Origin: an uncultured Blautia sp.
GTDB lineage: Bacteria > Bacillota > Clostridia > Lachnospirales > Lachnospiraceae
Direction: 5' to 3'
Assembly (NCBI GenBank): GCA_934364795.1
Contig: CAKRMK010000020.1
Location: 1 to 54,181, forward strand
DNA: 54,181 nucleotides
Positions 32,202-41,215 of the stretch are shown piece after piece. The notes under the pieces are model-generated. The model was given only the letters and a program-made list of their open reading frames with translations. It did not search any database and was not told the DNA's origin. The position numbers were made by a program, and so were the translations under genes. Positions within the stretch are counted from its first letter, which is position 1. The number at the start of each line of letters is the position of its first letter.

Positions 32202-33503
32202 ATGGGTATTCTGATTCAAGGGGGACGCGTTATAGATGCGGCAACCCAGATGGATAAGATTGCTGATATTTACCTTGATGGCGGCATAATCCAGGAAGTT
32301 GGAGAAAAGCTGAAAACAAGGGATAAAGATGACAGGATCATAGATGCAACAGGTAAGGTAGTAATGCCAGGCCTGGTAGATCTTCATGTACATTTCCGTG
32401 ATCCGGGACAGACAGAGAAGGAAGACATTGAGAGCGGTTCCAAGGCAGCGGCGAGAGGTGGCGTAACTACAGTAGTAGCAATGCCAAATACAACTCCGGT
32501 AATCGACTGTGCAGATCGCGCCAACTATGTGAAAAATAAAGCTACACTAGTTTCCAAAATCCATGTTCTTCAGGCTGGCGCCATGACAAAGGGAGAGCTT
32601 GGACAAGAACTTTCTGACATTGCAGGAATGGCAGCAGCAGGTGTGCCTGTTCTCTCCGAAGACGGGAAATCTGTTATGAAGGCAAGCCTTTGCAAAAAGG
32701 CAATGGAAGAGGCGGTAAAAGCCGGACTTCCTGTTTTTGACCACTGCGAGGACATGACTCTTAGAGGCGATGGCTGCATGAATGATGATGAAAATGCCAG
32801 AAGACTTGGACTTCCGGGAATCTGTAATTCTACAGAGGACACTATTGCAGCAAGAGACTCCCTGCTGGCCATTGAGACTGGTGCCAGACTTCATCTTTGC
32901 CATTGTTCTACCAAAGGCGTGGCCATTATGATGAAAATGCTTAAAGAAGAGGGAATCCAAAATGTTACAGCAGAGGTGTGCCCTCACCATTTCATTCTGA
33001 CTTCTGATGATATTGAAAGAGACGATCCCAATTATAAAATGAATCCGCCTCTTCGTACCAGAAAGGACGTTGATGCCTTAATAGAAGGTCTGAAAGAGGG
33101 ATATATCCAGGTGATCAGTACAGATCATGCTCCCCACACATTGAAGGATAAAACTGGCTCCATGCGAAATGCTGCATTTGGAATCGTAGGAATTGAGACC
33201 AGCTTTGCCCTTAGCTATACAGCACTTGTAGACACCGGAATTCTTACGCTCACCCAGCTTGTGGAGAAAATGAGCTACAATCCGGCACAGATTCTGGATC
33301 TGCCCTGTGGAACTTTGCAGGAGGGACACCCGGCAGATGTAGTGATCGCTGATATCAAGCATCCATATACGATTCACAAAGCAGACTTTGTTTCAAAAGG
33401 AAAAAATACACCATTTGAAGGCAAAGAGGTAAAAGGTAAGATTTTATATACTATCTGCGATGGAAAAATTGTATACAAAGATCCGGCAGAAGAACATAAA
33501 TAA
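32202..33503 (+). CDS. pyrC: Dihydroorotase
   Basis: 433 residues, class I dihydroorotase; interconverts carbamoyl-aspartate and dihydroorotate in pyrimidine synthesis. Metal-binding LVDLHVHFRDPG (~54-65), AMPNTTPV, the later zinc histidines in FDHCED and LHLCHCSTK, and ISTDHAPH with the catalytic Asp. GAAGGGAG precedes the ATG. First gene of pyrC-pyrF-pyrK-pyrD-pyrE. No pyrB/pyrI and no PyrR-type attenuator are visible upstream. A modest promoter (TTTATT-17-TATGAT, 32133-32161) precedes it. Confidence 0.96.
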   Translation: MGILIQGGRVIDAATQMDKIADIYLDGGIIQEVGEKLKTRDKDDRIIDATGKVVMPGLVDLHVHFRDPGQTEKEDIESGSKAAARGGVTTVVAMPNTTPVIDCADRANYVKNKATLVSKIHVLQAGAMTKGELGQELSDIAGMAAAGVPVLSEDGKSVMKASLCKKAMEEAVKAGLPVFDHCEDMTLRGDGCMNDDENARRLGLPGICNSTEDTIAARDSLLAIETGARLHLCHCSTKGVAIMMKMLKEEGIQNVTAEVCPHHFILTSDDIERDDPNYKMNPPLRTRKDVDALIEGLKEGYIQVISTDHAPHTLKDKTGSMRNAAFGIVGIETSFALSYTALVDTGILTLTQLVEKMSYNPAQILDLPCGTLQEGHPADVVIADIKHPYTIHKADFVSKGKNTPFEGKEVKGKILYTICDGKIVYKDPAEEHK

Positions 33504-33528
33504 AAATGATACTCAGGAGGAAATATCC

Positions 33529-34455
33529 ATGATTAATAAACTTATTGCAAACATTAAGAAAACAGGAGCACCTATTGTGGTAGGTCTGGACCCCATGCTG
33601 AACTACATTCCGAAACAGATCCAGGAAGCTGCATTTAAAGAGTTTGGAGAAACACTGGAGGGTGCTGCAGAAGCAATCTGGCAGTTCAATAAAGGAATCG
33701 TAGATGCAACTTACGACCTGATTCCGGCTGTGAAACCACAGATCGCAATGTATGAGCAGTTTGGACTTCCGGGACTTGCAGCGTATAAGAGAACTGTAGA
33801 ATACTGCAAAGAGAAAAATCTTGTAGTGATCGGAGATATCAAACGTGGTGATATTGGTTCCACATCTGCAGCCTATGCAACAGGACATCTGGGCAGAATC
33901 CAGATTGGAAGCAAGACCTATGTACCCTTTGATGAAGATTTTGCAACTGTAAATCCTTACCTTGGAACAGACGGTGTGAAACCTTTCATGGATGTGTGCA
34001 AAGAAGAGAAAAAAGGAATTTTCGTACTTGTAAAGACTTCCAATCCGTCCAGTGGTGAATTCCAGGACAGAATTATTGAGGGACGTCCACTTTATGAGTG
34101 GGTTGGTGAGAAAGTTGCACAGTGGGGCGATGAGCTCATGGGTGATGATTACAGCTACGTAGGAGCTGTTGTAGGCGCAACCTATCCGGAAATGGGTAAA
34201 GTATTAAGAAAACTTATGCCGAAAACCTTTATCCTTGTACCTGGCTATGGTGCACAGGGTGGTAAAGGCGCTGACCTTGTACATTTCTTTAATGAGGACG
34301 GCCTTGGTGCCATTGTAAACTCTTCAAGAGGAATTATTGCTGCATACAAACAGGAGAAATATGCAGAGTTTGGAGAGGCTAACTATGCAGACGCATCACG
34401 CCAGGCAGTAAAAGATATGATCCAGGATATCAGCCAGGCACTAAAAAGCCGCTAG
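33529..34455 (+). CDS. pyrF: Orotidine 5'-phosphate decarboxylase (long type)
   Basis: 308 residues, the longer PyrF subgroup (type 2). Decarboxylates OMP to UMP. Catalytic Asp-x-Lys-x-x-Asp appears in VIGDIKRGDIG, with the N-terminal GLDPML substrate loop and VPGYGAQGG phosphate-binding motif. ATG 33529 has CAGGAGG at good spacing; an in-frame start inside pyrC is not used. 25 nt after pyrC. Confidence 0.96.
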   Translation: MINKLIANIKKTGAPIVVGLDPMLNYIPKQIQEAAFKEFGETLEGAAEAIWQFNKGIVDATYDLIPAVKPQIAMYEQFGLPGLAAYKRTVEYCKEKNLVVIGDIKRGDIGSTSAAYATGHLGRIQIGSKTYVPFDEDFATVNPYLGTDGVKPFMDVCKEEKKGIFVLVKTSNPSSGEFQDRIIEGRPLYEWVGEKVAQWGDELMGDDYSYVGAVVGATYPEMGKVLRKLMPKTFILVPGYGAQGGKGADLVHFFNEDGLGAIVNSSRGIIAAYKQEKYAEFGEANYADASRQAVKDMIQDISQALKSR

Positions 34456-34465
34456 GAGGAAGAAA

Positions 34466-35248
34466 ATGGGTACAAAGGTAAAAGAAACCTGTACAGTGAT
34501 CCGTCAGGATTGTATCGGGAAAGATATTTACAGCATGTGGCTGCAGACCAGAACCATTGCAAAAAATGCAAAGCCGGGACAGTTTGTTTCTGTTTATACA
34601 CAGGATGGAAGCAAACTACTTCCCCGTCCTATCAGCCTGTGCGAAATTGATAAAGAAAATGGAACTCTTCGTCTTGTTTACCGTGTAACCGGTAAACATA
34701 CAGGCACAGAAGGCTTTTCCAGACTTGCAGCAGGTGCGAAGCTGGATATTCTGGGACCTCTTGGAAATGGATTTCCGTTAGAAGAGGCAAAAGGCAAAAA
34801 AGTATTTCTCATGGGCGGCGGAATTGGTGTTCCGCCAATGCTTGAGACCATGAAAGAACTTGATGCCAAGAAAATTGCAGTTCTTGGATATCGAGATGAG
34901 CTGTTTTTAAATGATGAATTTAAGAAAAACGGTCAGGTTTATATTGCAACAGAAGATGGTTCTGCAGGAACCCGCGGCAATGTAATGGATGCCATCCGTG
35001 AAAATAATCTGGAAGCAGATGTGATTTTTGCCTGCGGTCCAAAGCCTATGCTTCGTGCAATCAAAGCCTATGCACTGGAAAAAGGAATTCCCTGCTGGAT
35101 TTCCATGGAAGAGCGCATGGCATGCGGAATCGGTGCCTGCCTTGGCTGTGTGTGCCAGTCTACAGAAGTGGATGGACATTCTCATGTGCACAATAAGAGG
35201 GTATGTAAAGATGGCCCGGTATTCCTTAGCACGGAGGTGGAGTTATGA
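34466..35248 (+). CDS. pyrK: Dihydroorotate dehydrogenase electron-transfer subunit
   Basis: 260 residues. Carries FAD and a 2Fe-2S cluster and passes electrons from dihydroorotate (via PyrD) to NAD+. RPISLCEI and GxGxPP-like GGGIGVPPML match the FAD/NAD domain; the cluster cysteines are in MACGIGACLGCVCQ and VCKDGP near the C terminus. Overlaps pyrD by ATGA, which fits the stable PyrD2K2 complex. Confidence 0.95.
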   Translation: MGTKVKETCTVIRQDCIGKDIYSMWLQTRTIAKNAKPGQFVSVYTQDGSKLLPRPISLCEIDKENGTLRLVYRVTGKHTGTEGFSRLAAGAKLDILGPLGNGFPLEEAKGKKVFLMGGGIGVPPMLETMKELDAKKIAVLGYRDELFLNDEFKKNGQVYIATEDGSAGTRGNVMDAIRENNLEADVIFACGPKPMLRAIKAYALEKGIPCWISMEERMACGIGACLGCVCQSTEVDGHSHVHNKRVCKDGPVFLSTEVEL

Positions 35249-36150
35249 GTAAAATGAGCGTAGATCTTGCAGGCGTGACTCTGAAGAACCCGGTAATGAC
35301 AGCTTCCGGAACTTTTGGATCCGGTGCAGAATATAGTGAATTTGTAGATCTGAACAACCTTGGAGCAGTGGTAACAAAAGGTGTGGCAAATGTGCCCTGG
35401 CCGGGAAATCCCACTCCACGTGTAGCAGAGACTACAGGAGGAATGCTCAATGCAATCGGACTGCAGAATCCGGGAATTGATGTTTTCTGCGAGAGAGATA
35501 TTCCTTTTCTGAAAAAATATGATACAAAAATCATTGTAAATGTTTGTGGAAAAACAACAGAAGATTACTGTGAAGTAGTAGAACGCCTTGGAAATGAGCC
35601 GGTAGACATGTTGGAGATCAATGTGTCCTGCCCAAATGTAAAAGAAGGTGGTATTGCTTTTGGACAAAATCCAAAAGCTCTGGAAGCAATCACAAAAGAA
35701 GTGAAAAAGTATGCCAGGCAGCCGGTTATCATGAAGCTTAGCCCAAATGTAACAGATATTACAGAAATGGCCAGAGCAGCACAGAGCGGCGGAGCAGATG
35801 TGGTTTCGCTCATTAATACCATTACAGGCATGAAAATTGATATTAACCGCAGAACATTTGCCCTGGCAAATAAGACTGGCGGTATGTCAGGCCCGGCAGT
35901 GAAGCCTGTGGCAGTCCGTATGGTATATCAGGTGGCAAATGCAGTTAAAATTCCGATTATCGGAATGGGTGGAATTGCAAGCGCAGAAGATGCCCTGGAA
36001 TTTATCATGGCAGGTGCTACAGCTGTGTCAGTGGGAACAGCGAACTTTATTAATCCATATACCACGCAGGAAGTTGTGGATGGTATGGAAGCTTTCCTGG
36101 AAAGACAAAATGTAGAAGACATAAAAGAACTGATCGGCTGTGTGAAATAA
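35245..36150 (+). CDS. pyrD: Dihydroorotate dehydrogenase, catalytic subunit (NAD type, 1B)
   Basis: 301 residues. FMN enzyme oxidising dihydroorotate to orotate. GTFGSG, the active-site NVSCPNVK with the class 1 catalytic Cys, and the C-terminal FMN phosphate-binding GMGGI...VGTANF region are visible. Being next to pyrK and without a membrane helix, it is the NAD-linked 1B form. Confidence 0.96.
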   Translation: MSKMSVDLAGVTLKNPVMTASGTFGSGAEYSEFVDLNNLGAVVTKGVANVPWPGNPTPRVAETTGGMLNAIGLQNPGIDVFCERDIPFLKKYDTKIIVNVCGKTTEDYCEVVERLGNEPVDMLEINVSCPNVKEGGIAFGQNPKALEAITKEVKKYARQPVIMKLSPNVTDITEMARAAQSGGADVVSLINTITGMKIDINRRTFALANKTGGMSGPAVKPVAVRMVYQVANAVKIPIIGMGGIASAEDALEFIMAGATAVSVGTANFINPYTTQEVVDGMEAFLERQNVEDIKELIGCVK

Positions 36151-36190
36151 TTAACAAAGTATAATGAGAAAATATCAGGAGGATATAGAA

Positions 36191-36865
36191 ATGGAACAGT
36201 ATAAACAGGAATTTATTGAGTTTATGATCGATTGCAATGTACTTAAGTTTGGAGATTTTGTTACCAAATCCGGAAGAAAAACTCCATTTTTTGTAAACAC
36301 AGGCTTCTATCGTACAGGAGCACAGTTAAGAAGACTTGGCCAGTATTATGCAAAAGCTATCGAAAGCAAATTTGGACTGGATTTCGATGTACTTTTCGGA
36401 CCTGCTTACAAGGGAATTCCCCTGACAGTCGCTACCACTATGGCAATCAGCGAGGAGTATGGCAAGGACATCCGCTACTGCTCCAACCGTAAAGAGGTAA
36501 AAGACCACGGAGATAAGGGAATTCTTCTGGGAAGCCCAATTGGTGACGGCGACAAGGTAGTGATCATTGAGGATGTTACCACTGCAGGAACTTCTATTCA
36601 GGAAACTCTGCCGATCATCAAAGCACAGGGAGACGTTTCTCCTATCGGTCTTGTTGTATCTGTTGACCGTATGGAGCGCGGACAGGGAACCAAGAGTGCA
36701 TTAAAAGAAATCGAAGAGAAATATGGCCTGAAAACAACTGCCATTGTAACAATGGCAGAGGTTGTAGAGCATCTTTACAACAAAGAATACAAGGGAAAGG
36801 TTATCATTGACGACACTTTAAAGGCAGCCATTGATGCATATTACAGCCAGTACGGCGCAGAATAA
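36191..36865 (+). CDS. pyrE: Orotate phosphoribosyltransferase
   Basis: 224 residues. Transfers phosphoribose from PRPP to orotate giving OMP. The PRPP motif VVIIEDVTTAGTSIQE is clear, and RKEVKDHGDKG is the catalytic flexible loop. Start at 36191, preceded by AGGAGGATAT; the upstream ATG at 36164 has no ribosome site. Last pyrimidine gene; it completes OMP synthesis with pyrF. Confidence 0.96.
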   Translation: MEQYKQEFIEFMIDCNVLKFGDFVTKSGRKTPFFVNTGFYRTGAQLRRLGQYYAKAIESKFGLDFDVLFGPAYKGIPLTVATTMAISEEYGKDIRYCSNRKEVKDHGDKGILLGSPIGDGDKVVIIEDVTTAGTSIQETLPIIKAQGDVSPIGLVVSVDRMERGQGTKSALKEIEEKYGLKTTAIVTMAEVVEHLYNKEYKGKVIIDDTLKAAIDAYYSQYGAE

Positions 36866-36886
36866 TGGTAAAAGGAGGAAATGCTG

Positions 36887-37039
36887 ATGAGTGAGAAGCT
36901 TTATAAGATTGTATCAGGCGTTGGTGCCGGAAGCATTGCACTTGGAATCATTACCCTGGTAACAGGTGTTACTACAGGGATCCTTATGATCGTAAATGGT
37001 GCCAGACTTCTGAAGGGCAAATCTGATATGATGATTTAA
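36887..37039 (+). CDS. Small membrane protein, 50 residues
   Basis: MSEKLYKIVSGVG, then one or two hydrophobic segments (about 10-42, AGSIALGIITLVTGVTTG and ILMIVNGARLL) and KGKSDMMI. AAAGGAGG lies 8 nt before the ATG at 36887 (a nearer ATG at 36881 is only 2 nt away). Too short for many gene finders. Sits 21 nt after pyrE and 10 nt before the VanZ-like gene, so it is likely on the same transcript. Function unknown. Confidence 0.7.
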   Translation: MSEKLYKIVSGVGAGSIALGIITLVTGVTTGILMIVNGARLLKGKSDMMI

Positions 37040-37049
37040 GGGGAATATT

Positions 37050-37526
37050 TTGAAAAAGGAAACGAAAACTTTGATCCGCCGTGTGGGAATCGTGTTATTT
37101 GCGGTCTATGTGGTCCTGCTTATATATTTTCTGTTTTTTGCAGAAGAATATGGCAGGGTGGCACAGGCGGAGCGGGTATATCGGTATAATCTGGTTCCAT
37201 TCGTAGAAATACGAAGATTCTGGATCTATCGGGAACAGCTAGGCACATTTGCCGTATTTACCAATATTTTCGGAAATGTGATCGGCTTTCTGCCCTTTGG
37301 GTTTATCCTTCCGGTTATTTTCAGAAGAATGAACAGTGGTTTTCTCATCTGCATATCAGGATTTATATTAAGTCTGACTGTGGAAGTGATCCAGCTGATC
37401 ACAAAAGTCGGATGTTTTGATGTGGATGATCTGATTTTAAATACTCTGGGAGCTGTTCTGGGGTATGTACTTTTTGTCATCTGCAATCATATTAGGAGAA
37501 AATTCCATTATGGCAAGAAGATATAG
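37050..37526 (+). CDS. VanZ-like membrane protein
   Basis: 158 residues from TTG 37050 (AAGGGGAA upstream). About four membrane spans; the VanZ-family pattern is seen in YNLVPFVEI (~45-53), NIFGNVIGFLPFGFILP (~70-86) and VEVIQLITKVGCFDVDDLILNTLGA shortened to its core DVDDLILNTLGA. VanZ is linked to teicoplanin resistance in enterococci, but most relatives have no known role and there are no other van genes here. Overlaps the next gene by 17 bp. Confidence 0.85.
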   Translation: MKKETKTLIRRVGIVLFAVYVVLLIYFLFFAEEYGRVAQAERVYRYNLVPFVEIRRFWIYREQLGTFAVFTNIFGNVIGFLPFGFILPVIFRRMNSGFLICISGFILSLTVEVIQLITKVGCFDVDDLILNTLGAVLGYVLFVICNHIRRKFHYGKKI

Positions 37527-37824
37527 ATATTCATTTACGAAGAAAAAAGAAGCTGCAAAGGGGAAGCTGTCTGCCGGTCTGGCAGCAGCGTCCTTTTTGT
37601 TGTTTATAACAGCTGTGATTCTGGCATATACGCTGGATAACAGCTTTGGATTTATTGTAGGCGGAGTGGGCTTGTTTGCAACACTTCTTTCCGTTTACGG
37701 ATTTATTATGGGACTGCTTAGTTTTTCAGAAGAGGGCAAAAGCCACAAAACCAGCATTATCGGTTCTATCAGCAACGGTCTTATTATGATTGTGTGGCTT
37801 GGAATTTATCTGACAGGACTATAA
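37510..37824 (+). CDS. Small three-span membrane protein (DUF6142-like)
   Basis: 104 residues. Basic start MARRYRYSFTKKKEAAKGK, then three hydrophobic segments (~20-40, ~44-68, ~82-103). ATG 37510 lies inside the VanZ-like gene with AGGAG upstream. I recall similar Lachnospiraceae proteins under DUF6142; function unknown. The link to VanZ is only positional. Confidence 0.65.
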   Translation: MARRYRYSFTKKKEAAKGKLSAGLAAASFLLFITAVILAYTLDNSFGFIVGGVGLFATLLSVYGFIMGLLSFSEEGKSHKTSIIGSISNGLIMIVWLGIYLTGL

Positions 37825-37852
37825 AACAGGTTAAAAAAGGGAGGTTTGTACA

Positions 37853-38461
37853 GTGGAAAAAAGTGTTTTGGATGAACGGCTGAAAAAACAGATGGATTTC
37901 ATTCTGGAAGTAGATAAAGTAAAAAATATTATGCGGCAGACTTATCTGGCAGATGGAAACCGTAAGGAAAATGATGCAGAGCATTCCTGGCATCTGGCAT
38001 TGATGGCGGTCCTTCTAAAAGAATATGCGCCAGAAGAGGTAGACCTGTCCAAAGTAATTCCCATGGTACTGGTTCATGACCTTGTGGAAATCGATGCAGG
38101 AGACACTTATGCCTATGATGAAGAGGGAGCCCTGACTAAACGTACAAGAGAGAAAAAAGCAGCAGACCGTATTTATGGACTGCTTCCAGAAGATCAGGGG
38201 AAATGGCTTTATGATCTCTGGGAAGAATTTGAAGCATATGAGACACCAGAGGCAAAATACGCACACATGCTGGATAACAGCCAGCCATTGTTTCTGAACA
38301 ATGCAACAGATGGAATCAGCTGGGTAGAGCATGGTGTAAAGAAAAGCCAGATTTATAAACGAAACAGCCGTACCGGTGAGGGTGCACCAAAAATCTGGGA
38401 ATATATGCAGGAACTGATCGACGAACATGTAAAAAAAGGTCATGTGATTGATGATATGTAA
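37853..38461 (+). CDS. HD-domain phosphohydrolase (YfbR-like)
   Basis: 202 residues. The HD metal site is visible: H in NDAEHSWHLALM, then VLVHDLVEIDAGD with the HD pair, and a downstream Asp in MLDNSQPLFLN. This pattern is the HD_3/YfbR type, associated with 5'-deoxynucleotidase or broad 5'-nucleotidase activity; substrate not certain. GTG start at 37853 with GGGAGG 9 nt upstream. The next gene starts 28 nt later. Confidence 0.82.
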   Translation: MEKSVLDERLKKQMDFILEVDKVKNIMRQTYLADGNRKENDAEHSWHLALMAVLLKEYAPEEVDLSKVIPMVLVHDLVEIDAGDTYAYDEEGALTKRTREKKAADRIYGLLPEDQGKWLYDLWEEFEAYETPEAKYAHMLDNSQPLFLNNATDGISWVEHGVKKSQIYKRNSRTGEGAPKIWEYMQELIDEHVKKGHVIDDM

Positions 38462-38489
38462 TCGACGAAAAAAGAAAGGAGAGGAATCG

Positions 38490-40523
38490 TTGGACGAATT
38501 ATTAATGGAACGCTATCACCTTGCAAAAGAGCGGGTATGTGAAATTACACAAGAGAAAGTTGTTGCAGAGCCATATCTTGATTTCTTTGTAAAAACAGCT
38601 GTTTTTCTGGTGAAATGTATACAGATTATGGATAAAAATACTATAGATTTATCTATGGACGAGTGTAAGAAACTGAATCTGGAATTATATGAGGACATCC
38701 TTTCTGCAAATTATGGCAGCAGCTATGGAAATCCGGTTTATGCCTGCAAAATGCTGGGTGAATATGGAAAAGATTTTACTTTTTTGTATGCAGAATTAAG
38801 AGGTGCTGCAGTCTTTGCTTTCGAGAAAAAACTGTGGGATGTAACAGTGCTTCTGGAGCTTTTCCTGGAAGTATACGGTGCATTTGCACAGGAGGAGCTT
38901 CCAACAGAAGGAGAAATAAAGGGCATTCTTGGTTCTTATGTAAATGATTACTGCCAGGATATGGTAGAAGAACGCATCAGGGAAAATGTGGATCCATCAG
39001 TTGATTTTGCCACAAAAATCATTATGGAATCAGATCTTACAGACCTTCGTTATCTGTATCAGTATGGTGAGTATATAACAGAAAATGAGCTTGGAGTAGC
39101 AAGATTTCTGAACAGTCTTTCTCAGGAAGAAATTGATGCCTGTGCCAGAACTTATACAGAAGGCTTCCGTATGGGCTTTATAAACGGAAGGAAAGATTTA
39201 AGCAAGAAAAAAACAGTAAATATCCGTTTTAATCTTGGATTTGAACGTATGGTAAAAGCTGCTATCCTTCAGTTTGAGGAAATGGGCTTAAAGCCTGTGA
39301 TCTTTCGCTATGGAGTTCATGCAATAAACAGGCGTGGCATGCTTAGAATCGGTTATACAGGTGCAGTGGCAAATCCACAGTTTGACTATGACCACCGCCA
39401 GGATAATGCCCTTTATCTGGACAGTGATTTTGTACAGAGACGCCTGCGGGCACTTCAGACCTCCTATGAGAAATATAAAGAGCTTGCTGCTGTCCACGCA
39501 GGACCTGCCTGCATGGAGATTTTCGGTGAAGCTCCATTTTCTCCTGTAAGTGTAAAAGAAGCATGGGAATGTACAGAAGCACAGCAGAAGCTGGAACTTG
39601 AAATGGCAAATGAAACCGGACAGATTACCAACCGTTATATTAAAGGGGACGAAAGAAGCTTTACCATTATTGCCTATCCAATGCCTGAAATCGGTGGAAA
39701 TTATGAGGAAATTTTCCGGGAAATAGTGAAAATCAATACACTGGATTACAAGCTGTATGAGAAAATCCAGCAGACGATTATTGATACTTTGGATACCTGT
39801 GAGTGGGTATCTGTAAAAGGAAAAGGGGATAATCTGACAGATATGAAGATCCATCTCCATAAGCTTACAGATCCGTCAAAGCAGTCAAATTTTGAGAACT
39901 GTGTGGCAGATGTAAACATCCCTGTTGGAGAAGTATTCACCTCCCCGGTTCTTACAGGTACCGAAGGTGTTCTTCATGTAACAAAAGTATATCTGGAAGG
40001 TCTGCAGTTTCGAAATCTGAAGCTGGAATTTAAGGATGGAAAGATCGTTTCCTACTCCTGCACCAATTTTGAAAGTGAAGAGGAAAACAAAAAATATATT
40101 GAGGATAATATCCTTTATCATCATCCTACACTGCCGATTGGCGAGTTTGCCATCGGAACCAATACCACAGCTTATGTGGCAGCAGAAAAATATAATATTG
40201 CAGACAAGCTGCCTATTCTGATCGCGGAGAAAATGGGACCTCATTTTGCAGTAGGAGATACCTGCTACAGCTGGTCAGAGGATACCCCGGTTTTTAATCC
40301 GGATGGAAAAGAAATCATTGCAAGAGACAACGAAGTTTCTATTTTGCGAAAAGAAGATATGAGCAAGGCATACTTTGGCTGCCATACAGATATTACCATT
40401 CCGTATGATGAGCTGGGAAGTATCAGGACAATTGGCAAAAACGGGGAAGAGACTTCGATTATTGAAGATGGAAGATTTGTGCTTGCAGGTACCGAAGAGC
40501 TTAATAAACCTTTTGAAAATTAA
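38490..40523 (+). CDS. M29-type aminopeptidase with long N-terminal extension
   Basis: 677 residues from TTG 38490 (AAAGGAGAGG upstream). The C-terminal ~360 residues carry the M29 (AmpS/AmpT) metal-ligand pattern: Glu in NIPVGEVFTSP, Glu in PIGEFAIGTN, His in GPHFAVGDTCY, and His-x-Asp in GCHTDITIP, with two co-catalytic metals expected. M29 enzymes are usually ~370-410 residues; the first ~300 residues here are an extra, mostly helical region (YHLAKERVCEI..., VLLELFLEVYGAF) that I do not recognise. Cytosolic; removes N-terminal residues from peptides. An upstream in-frame ATG overlaps the previous gene and lacks a ribosome site. Confidence 0.85.
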   Translation: MDELLMERYHLAKERVCEITQEKVVAEPYLDFFVKTAVFLVKCIQIMDKNTIDLSMDECKKLNLELYEDILSANYGSSYGNPVYACKMLGEYGKDFTFLYAELRGAAVFAFEKKLWDVTVLLELFLEVYGAFAQEELPTEGEIKGILGSYVNDYCQDMVEERIRENVDPSVDFATKIIMESDLTDLRYLYQYGEYITENELGVARFLNSLSQEEIDACARTYTEGFRMGFINGRKDLSKKKTVNIRFNLGFERMVKAAILQFEEMGLKPVIFRYGVHAINRRGMLRIGYTGAVANPQFDYDHRQDNALYLDSDFVQRRLRALQTSYEKYKELAAVHAGPACMEIFGEAPFSPVSVKEAWECTEAQQKLELEMANETGQITNRYIKGDERSFTIIAYPMPEIGGNYEEIFREIVKINTLDYKLYEKIQQTIIDTLDTCEWVSVKGKGDNLTDMKIHLHKLTDPSKQSNFENCVADVNIPVGEVFTSPVLTGTEGVLHVTKVYLEGLQFRNLKLEFKDGKIVSYSCTNFESEEENKKYIEDNILYHHPTLPIGEFAIGTNTTAYVAAEKYNIADKLPILIAEKMGPHFAVGDTCYSWSEDTPVFNPDGKEIIARDNEVSILRKEDMSKAYFGCHTDITIPYDELGSIRTIGKNGEETSIIEDGRFVLAGTEELNKPFEN

Positions 40524-40558
40524 TTAGCCCTGCAAAATTTTTCTTTGCTTCATTTTTA

Positions 40559-40587
40559 TTGACAGAAAATGGGATTCTTAGTAGAAT
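40559..40587 (+). promoter_or_regulatory. Sigma-A promoter of the purE operon
   Basis: TTGACA (40559-40564), 17-bp spacer, TAGAAT (40582-40587), 60 nt before purE. No purine riboswitch fold or PurR box is evident in the short leader. Confidence 0.82.
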
Positions 40588-40646
40588 TTACGCGGACGCA
40601 AGTTTCATGTTTGTCAAAAACAAATCACATAAAAGAGGAGAACATT

Positions 40647-41150
40647 ATGCCAAAAGTAGGAATTGTAATGGGTAGTGATTCAGATATGCCGGTTATGAGC
40701 AAGGCAGCTGACATTCTGGAAAAACTTGGAATTGATTACGAAATGCGTATTATCTCCGCACACAGAGAGCCGGATGTGTTCTTTGAATATGCGAAGAGTG
40801 CTGAAGAAAAAGGTTTTAAGGTTATCATTGCAGGTGCCGGTATGGCGGCACATTTACCTGGAATGTGCGCGGCAATTTTTCCTATGCCGGTTATTGGAAT
40901 TCCTATGCACACCACCTCTCTTGGTGGAAGAGATTCCCTGTACTCTATTGTACAGATGCCTTCCGGTATTCCGGTAGCAACTGTTGCTATTAACGGAGGC
41001 GCAAATGCAGGACTTCTTGCAGCAAAGATTCTTGCAACATCCGATCAGGAGCTTCTTAACCGCCTGAAAGCATACAGCCAGGAGCTGAAAGAACAGGTAG
41101 AAGCCAAGGATGCAAGATTACAGGAAGTAGGACATAAAGATTACAAATAA
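40647..41150 (+). CDS. purE: N5-carboxyaminoimidazole ribonucleotide mutase (PurE class I)
   Basis: 167 residues. Class I PurE converts N5-CAIR to CAIR. GSDSDMPVM, SAHREPD and AGAGMAAHLPGM form the active site. A class I enzyme implies a purK-like partner, not present in this window. Start at ATG 40647 after AGAGGAG; the longer ORF from 40569 has no ribosome site and would include the promoter downstream region. 65 nt before purM. Confidence 0.95.
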   Translation: MPKVGIVMGSDSDMPVMSKAADILEKLGIDYEMRIISAHREPDVFFEYAKSAEEKGFKVIIAGAGMAAHLPGMCAAIFPMPVIGIPMHTTSLGGRDSLYSIVQMPSGIPVATVAINGGANAGLLAAKILATSDQELLNRLKAYSQELKEQVEAKDARLQEVGHKDYK

Positions 41151-41215
41151 ATGTACGATTCTGGCTGCAGGCAGTGCAGCCCAAAACAGCAAAATGATTC
41201 TGGGAGGAAAATGGC

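Noticed and set aside
37050..37526. Vancomycin/teicoplanin resistance island suggested by VanZ
   Set aside because: No vanA/H/X/R/S homologues nearby; VanZ-like proteins are widespread in Lachnospiraceae without resistance clusters.
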